Positions 57,958 to 64,000 of a stretch of 64,000 nt of DNA are shown here, in pieces. Numbering within the stretch: position 1 is the stretch's first letter; each line of letters opens with the position of its first letter. Source of the stretch: Mytilus edulis (taxonomy: Eukaryota; Mollusca; Bivalvia; Mytilida; Mytilidae); the NCBI RefSeq assembly GCF_963676685.1, contig NC_092346.1:51179062-51243061 (forward strand). Direction: 5' to 3'. The notes under the pieces are model-generated. The model was given only the letters and a program-made list of their open reading frames with translations, did not search any database and had not been told where the DNA came from. The translations under genes and the position numbers were made by a program.

Positions 57958-58610
57958 GCAAACCGGTCCAATGCAATTGATAAGTGGTAATGGTCATCCA
58001 CCATTGTCATAGCTTAGAAGTAAGTGTGTATTTTACGAATGAACGAATACTTAAGACTTTCCTCATTTTTATATTATTCATATTTGTCTTTGTAAATGTC
58101 TGGTACTGGTATTGTTTTCTGTATATCATCTTTCTCTTCCTGATTTATCCCATCTCTTAATTCTTTTATAAGCAACGGAACATTTCATGAGTTATAGTCA
58201 TTTGTATTATTTTGTATAAGCATCATAACTATATTTTAAAGTATGCCATGCTTTTGTAACCATAACATTTCAATAAAAAATATTCCCACACTGCATGGCC
58301 AGAAAACAATCAAAATAGATTTTATGCTTGATTTTAAATTGTTTTAATATCTCAATAAATACTTAAACATGTGTCATATTTATTAGAATGTTTACTATAA
58401 AGTACAACTTTATATAAAACTTACCAATATTATGATAAAAATTAAAGGGAAAACACTTTGAAATCGGTATAGTCATGTAAAAAGAAACCTGAAATAGTTT
58501 CAGAAATAACCACACTGGATACTGCATGGTCATTGGTTTGATACAAGTGCACAATAAGCTGTTCACAATTTGTTAACTCTAACTTAATCATGCTATTTCG
58601 TCAGATGTCT
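57958..58610. other. 3' flank of GPCR 2, no gene
   Basis: No coding region. On the minus strand an AATAAA at about 58378-58383 may be the poly(A) signal of the receptor gene. Confidence 0.4.
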
Positions 58611-59603
58611 TTACATTTCACTACTTTTACAATTTTTGAAGAGCTTTTTCACTTCGTCTTGAAATAGTTTGTCGTAAAAACCATAAACGAAAGGATTTAT
58701 TATATGATTCAGTATTGCCATTTCTCTGATTAACGATATAACCGTTGTGTCCACTTCATATGTGTCAAATAAATATTTGCCATCCTTTATTTCCAAGAAA
58801 AGAATTATAAACTGTGGAATAACGGATAGTCCGAATCCTATCGCAATTGCCAACAACATGTATGAAAATTTGTGTGAACATTTAAGGCAAAACAATGTTG
58901 ACCCGTTAGTACCGTTGTTCTGGGCATGTTGGTTTGCGCAAGTTTGAAAACGTTGCCTCATCTTTATTTGATGATATATAGTTCTTCCGATAAGTCCATA
59001 AAATACTATTAGACCTATCAATATGATTAAGGCCATAAATGATGCGTAACTAATGAAAACATAGAATTCTACTCCCATAGAATCTTTGATTAAAATGTCA
59101 CAGTTACTTCCGGTGACATTTTGATGCAAATTTGATACAAGGATCTCCGAATTATAAAAGTTCAGTGGGATTGCTGCAACTATTGATAAGACCAATGTAA
59201 AAAGAAGAGCTGCTCTCTTACAACGTAAGGTCATCTGTTTTCAGAACGGTCGACATACTTTTAAATATCGATGAAATGCAATGACAAGTAACAATAGCAT
59301 CGAGGAGAAAGAAAATATGTTGATAATCATCCAAATTATTTTACAGTATTCAGTTCCTTTTTGCATGACCGGAAATGATTTTCTGGTGAGTTTAAAACAC
59401 GATCGCATGGTACCTGCGAAGAAATCGAGCATGGCGAGCCAAGGAATGAAATACCGGTCTTCTTTTGTATTTAACCTAAGTTTGTACACAATAATAACCA
59501 ACAGATTACCAGTAAATCCAACTATAATGTAGATAATCAGAAATAGTTTGTTTACAATAAATAATTTAGACACTTTTGAATTCCATTCGTCCACATTAGC
59601 CAT
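58611..59603 (-). pseudogene. Class A GPCR with one in-frame premature stop
   Basis: Relative of the receptors at 5729 and 63132; 331 codons from ATG (59601-59603) to the final TAG-type stop. First part: TM1 with GN (N33), TM2 LAMLDFF (D60), C87, then HRYLKVCRPF (111-120). Codon 121 is TGA (59241-59243), where both paralogues have Gly (CRPFG). The same frame continues at once with KQMTLRCKR, through TM4, an NVT site, TM5, TM6 (P in VIPQF), and TM7 with NPFVYGFYDKLF. One GGA-to-TGA change would explain everything. No other lesion is seen, so the inactivation is recent, polymorphic, or a base error. An upstream ATG at 59703-59705 would add 34 residues, but homology favours MANVDEW. Confidence 0.85.
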
Positions 59604-59760
59604 TTTTCTTCTGATTACTTTGCGCGCAATAGTGTTGCAGTTATGTACTAAATTCAATATCGTTAAAGATTTACAACCACATCTATTTGTGTTGTCTTGG
59701 TTCACTACAATTTTAAAAGAAAGCAGACGACCCTTTATTATATTAATGTTTTCTCAGTAG

Positions 59761-60204
59761 AATTTATTTTATGGCATGTATAGTCATGACTGGTGCAAAT
59801 AATGTTTGTATTTTAACAGCATCATTCGAGTAATATTGTTTTGCTATTGTTCAGTCTAAAAACCCCAGAGAATAAGTCATGACAATCTGTTTATTTGAAA
59901 ACATAATTTAGTAGATGCATTAAAATTGAGGCTTTCTTGGTGAAAAATTGCATAGTATTTTTTAATGTATTGTCCTCTTTTTAAATATTTTCAACAAAAG
60001 ATAATTTGTTGCAACTGATGAAGCTATAACTTAGGTTTATGACCGCCAATGTTTTAAAAACATTTATTTGATATCAGTTGTAATTGTCGTACGATCCTAG
60101 CGGAACGAAAACAACAAATATAAAGGTTCCTTCTTGAAAACATTTAAAAAAAACACAAATATACTATATATGTGCATTGGTACATTGTCGGAAAATATAA
60201 AATG
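59761..60204. other. 5' flank of GPCR 2, no gene
   Basis: AT-rich, nothing recognised. Confidence 0.4.
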
Positions 60205-60345
60205 TATGTGTAAAAAGTAAAATCACAAAAATACTGAACTTAGAGGAAAATCAATTCGGAAAGTCCATAATCACATGGCAAAATCAAATAACAAAACGCA
60301 TCAAAAACGAATGGACAAGAACTGTCATATGAGCTTTAGAAACAG
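60205..60345 (-). mobile_element. R1 repeat copy, reversed
   Basis: AAAATCACAAAAATACTGAAC, TCACATGGCAAAATCAAAT and GAACTGTCATATGAG are the reverse complement of the R1 order. Confidence 0.65.
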
Positions 60346-60729
60346 GACGAAAAGCGAGGCTGGTCGGGCTTTTCTCATGTTTTGTAGCGAATACACATAA
60401 ATTCTATATTTTACGACAATGTGCATGATATATTATCTTTATCGTGAATTTTACTCCAAACAACTGACAATTTAGTTATTTAAATCTTAATCATTGTCTC
60501 CAATTTCTCAAAGAAATCGACACTGTTTAAGCGCGGACCGCGAAGAGAACGCCAAAATCAACTGGTACGGAAAAAGAAATGTCCACATTATCTGTAACTT
60601 GCTTAACATGGAAGCTGGGTAACAGGAGACTTTACTTGTATAAGTAATTAAAAAGCACAAATTAATTTGTATTCCTGTTAGTTTTAGTAAGTCAAAATTA
60701 CTGCAAGATATATAGATGAACGTTATATG

Positions 60730-61160
60730 TAAAAAGTGTCAATGAGACAACTGTCCATTAAAGTAACAATTTATAAAAGTAAACCATTATAGGTCAAGGT
60801 ACGGCCTTCAACACGGAGCATTGGCTCACATAGAACAGCAAGCTACAAAGTGCCCAAAAAATTACTAGTGTAAAACCATTCAAACGAGAAAACCAACGGT
60901 CTTATCTATATAAAAAAGAGAAACGAGAAACAAATATGAACTATATAAACAGACGACAACCACTGTATATAATACATCAGATTCCTGAATTAGGACAGGT
61001 GCAAACATTTGCAGCGGGATTAAACGTTTTAATGGTACCAAACCGTCTCCCTTTTCTGAAACATTGGTATAACATCACAACATAGAAAGAGACACTATAA
61101 AATATCATTTGGAAGGCTTAACTCAATAAAAAACAACGCAAATTAACACATTATGAACTA
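60730..61160 (+). mobile_element. R2 repeat copy
   Basis: GTCAATGAGACAACTGTCC, GTACGGCCTTCAACACGG, TCGTTTGT-type linker, CAGACGACAACCACTG and GGCTTAACTCA in the same order as 24715-25430. Confidence 0.65.
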
Positions 61161-61582
61161 ATAAATTTGATCTGTGGTACAATGCAAAATTAATGCATAG
61201 TTAATAGTTTGTCTTTATTAGAGAGAATAGCTGAATATGATGCTTCTTAAAGAGGACAGACACGGAATATAACCTGATTAAAATGGAACCTATTATGTAA
61301 ATTAGTTTACAAAGCTGATAATATATGCATTCCATTGGTGCTTTTTTTAAAGATATTAACACATTTTTAGAATTGACAAAAGAATGCTGATGTATCTGCT
61401 TAATGTGATTGATAATTGTTCCGTGTTATCTCCGATTATGGTTTACTTTTTAGTACCAGGTTCATGCTATCAAAAGATGTTTCCTTGCCACGTGGTACAA
61501 TGCACAGTATCCAAGAAAAAAAATTCACATATTTGTCTTGACTTTACAACTTGTAGGAAAATTCGAAAGTTTTTTTTTTTTT
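61161..61582. other. Intergenic, nothing recognised
   Basis: The 70-aa ORF at 61384-61596 ends in a poly(T) run and has no domain. Confidence 0.4.
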
Positions 61583-61620
61583 TCGAGCGTCACTGATCAG
61601 TCTGAAGTAGAAAAATGGGT
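61583..61620 (+). ncRNA. Worn hammerhead-like relic of the retrozyme family
   Basis: GAGCGTCACTGATCAGTCTG followed by AAGTAGAAAAA keeps the CTGAT box, half of stem II and a GAAA, but the GA of the box and stem III are lost. Confidence 0.45.
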
Positions 61621-63131
61621 GCCTTGATTACAAAAAATCTAAAGCCTGTATCTTTGATTTACACAGAAAATACAAGAGTTGGTTTAAAATATAAATACTC
61701 TCAATATAAAAAAAAATCTCCGAAGATTTTTGATTTAGGATTTACACTTCGACTGTTATTCTTTTATTTGTATAAAAATGTTGGCATATGATCCTTTAAT
61801 AGAAAGGACGAACATGCGTATTAATTTATGACGTAAAGACACTAAAAGATATTGAGAAGAACAAAAGAACAGCAGCTTTTTCACTGTTATTCATTTGAAG
61901 TCATAGTGAGTGTTTCATGGAACAAGCTCAATACAGCCATAACACCTGTTTGAGAGGGTTTTTTTGCTAGATGTTGGTAAAATCATGAAAGTATTATATT
62001 GTCAATATAATACTTTCATGGTCGAAGCTATAGCTGTGTATTAAAGAAAATGAGTCTGTCCTACGATATATACAAATGTCTATTTGTCACGTCTTCACCG
62101 CTTAATAATCAATATATCCGTCTTGTTTATAAGCTGAATAAACAATTTGTTGCAAAATATTTGTTTTAAGTATAATCACATGATGTATCTGTAACCGGGA
62201 GACTGGCTACTGATTTGAAGTTGATAACGAGCTGCAACCCACGACCGGTTGACTAGGATCTAGTCACTTGACTGAGAATACTCGCTTTAACTCCACTTGT
62301 AGAATTAGACACAAGTCCTATGCAGTAGTTAACAATTTAATGATTCAGGATGAAATACGTGTAGTTTTACAAAATGATGTACTTTACTTAAACACATTGA
62401 ATTTAACAGATTGATACAAATTGAGCGGATGTTGTCAGTACGAATGCCCGACTCTCACTGAAGTTACAAACTTCGCCGTAATTGAAATGACTAAAGGATT
62501 AATTATTCTTTACGTAAGAAAACTTAAGACCTATGTAAAGCTGTGACTTTATCTATTACTTACAAAAAGAATTATCTTGAAACAAATTTCTGACTTTGTG
62601 AAAATATACTTGACACTTAATTATTACTTATAATACAAAAAGCTTTACAAAGAAAAATCGTTACATCATAATGAAATTACTTTGACGGACAAATATTGCA
62701 AATAAAATTATTTCGATAAAATAATGAATAGTTTAACAATATAATGACATTTTATGACCGAACAGTTTGTCAATGAAAGTTCAAAAGTATCATGTTTATG
62801 AAGAATACCCTTTTCAAATAGTTCCAAATGAAGATGCATAATTTACACAAATCATCCCTATCACATATCAATCGAATTGGTCATCTAAAACATATAACTA
62901 CTGTAACACTTTATAATGTTACATATTGCGTAATCAGCAATCGAAGCCATACACACATACATTTTGACATAAAATATGAGATTTCATAGAATAATTGTCC
63001 GATTTAAACCAAATAATTTATCTTTCCTATTCCCATGTGACAAGAATCACCATAATTCCAATCCATTTTGCACTTTATTTATCAATTGTTGATTTAGTTT
63101 TTAGCTGGATAAACGATACAACGGTTCACAA
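61621..63131. other. Intergenic region upstream of GPCR 3
   Basis: No gene seen apart from the palindrome at 61984-62020. The ORF at 62995-63216 is a frame shadow across the start of the receptor. Confidence 0.45.
61984..62020. repeat. Perfect hairpin: 18-bp arms, 1-nt loop
   Basis: CATGAAAGTATTATATTG, then T, then its exact reverse complement. Arm sequence resembles the hairpin at 15594-15636. Confidence 0.9.
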
Positions 63132-64000
63132 ATGGAAAACAAACTGCAAGAATGGAACTGGGAAATTGCAGATCGATACATTGTTAATGATATATTTCTC
63201 ATTATCTACATCATAATTGGAATCTTAGGGAACTTTTTAGTGATAATTATATATGAATTTAAATTGAAAACAAACCGTGACGACCGTTATTTCATTCCAT
63301 GGTTGGGTTTACTTGATTTATTTGCCGGTACTCTAAGGTCATCATTTGAGTTGATCCGTAAAATTTATCCGGTGATGCTCCGTGGGACAATATTTTGCAA
63401 ATCAGTTTGGATGATAATTGATGTATTCGCATTCTCATCAACGTGCCTTTTGTTGGTGATCGCGTTTCATCGTTACTTGAAAGTGTGTCGACCTTTTGGA
63501 CAACAAATGACACTACCATTGAAAAGATTATCACTTGTCTGTACATTTATCTTATCACTTGGGATGGCAGTGATTTTAAATTCATTCAATTCTGAAATTC
63601 CTGTTCGAAGTGACAAATTCAACGTTACTGGTTGGACGTGTGATATTGATATAAATTATTCCATGGGAGCTACATTTTATGTTTTTGCGAGTTTTGCGAC
63701 AATAATGACTTTAATTATTGCAACGGGACTTGCTGTTTTTTACATCTTGATTGCAAGAAGAATCTGCAAACAAATCAAAGCAAGAAATAATATGAAATCT
63801 ACTAATTCTAACAACATGAAATCAAGTGATCTTAACAAAGAAACAAGACATTTAGATGACTATAACTGTAAAAAATGTATACAGCTTTCACATACATTTT
63901 CATTCATGCTAATGGCCATGGCAGTGGGATTTGGAATATCTTATATTCCCCAGTTTGTAATATTGTTTCTGACAATAAACAATGGTCGGTTTTTGTTTGA
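63132..64000 (+). CDS. Class A orphan GPCR, 3' end outside window
   Basis: ATG at 63132-63134 opens a frame with no stop through 289 codons to the window edge. Landmarks: TM1 with GN (N34), TM2 GLLDLF (D62), C89, HRYLKVCRPFG (113-123), NVT glycosylation site (164), C170, TM5 about 180-207, third loop rich in Asn/Ser/Lys with a CKKC pair (246-249), TM6 with P273. TM7 and NPxxY lie beyond the window. Very close to the broken receptor at 58611-59603, with which it shares RYFIPW, FAGT, WMII and LLLVIAFHRYLKV; the receptor at 5729 is more distant. HRY replaces DRY. Ligand unknown. Confidence 0.9.
   Translation, partial: MENKLQEWNWEIADRYIVNDIFLIIYIIIGILGNFLVIIIYEFKLKTNRDDRYFIPWLGLLDLFAGTLRSSFELIRKIYPVMLRGTIFCKSVWMIIDVFAFSSTCLLLVIAFHRYLKVCRPFGQQMTLPLKRLSLVCTFILSLGMAVILNSFNSEIPVRSDKFNVTGWTCDIDINYSMGATFYVFASFATIMTLIIATGLAVFYILIARRICKQIKARNNMKSTNSNNMKSSDLNKETRHLDDYNCKKCIQLSHTFSFMLMAMAVGFGISYIPQFVILFLTINNGRFLF

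Noticed and set aside
59241-59243. In-frame TGA read as selenocysteine
   Set aside because: Paralogues have Gly, not Cys, at this position, and class A GPCRs are not known selenoproteins; a nonsense change or base error is simpler.

Overview
The window looks like nuclear DNA of a marine bivalve, most probably a mussel (Mytilus or a relative). It is strongly AT-rich, the genes lie far apart, and most of the DNA is transposable-element debris. Several dispersed repeats belong to families I recognise as common in mussel sequence. No bacterial operon, CRISPR array or viral genome is present. The species call is inference; no search was run.

Layout. 1-5728: intergenic, with a four-copy 349-bp tandem array (1997-3144) carrying a hammerhead-ribozyme-like core in every unit, and the 3' end of a reverse-transcriptase (RT) element. 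5729-6871: an intact intronless class A GPCR. 8010-26110: an old diverged duplication (block A 8010-10120; block B 16190-26110) filled with later insertions. The largest is a LINE at about 18748-24609 with an intact 1259-aa endonuclease/RT ORF, a zinc-knuckle ORF1 remnant and an unexpected 443-aa ORF between them. 26500-38954 and 39055-51508: two almost identical 12.45-kb blocks on either side of a 100-N gap, almost certainly one locus present twice through unmerged contig ends. This block holds a tRNA-like element, a broken Penelope-like RT relic split by a SINE, a non-autonomous hAT element with a perfect 8-bp target-site duplication, the last exon of an LRAT-domain membrane protein, a retrozyme-like fragment with a good hammerhead core, and a roughly 450-bp satellite with tRNA-like boxes in which the first contig ends. 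52236-58600: repeats, including a perfect 116-bp palindrome flanked by 9-bp direct repeats. 58611-59603: a second GPCR, read on the minus strand and broken by one in-frame TGA. 63132-64000: a third GPCR, open at the window edge.

The only host protein genes supported are three related orphan GPCRs, one of them broken, and one LRAT-domain gene. The three receptors share 'RYLKVCRPF' after TM3 but have QRY or HRY in place of the usual DRY, so they look like a lineage-specific expansion. All other coding sequence is mobile-element derived.
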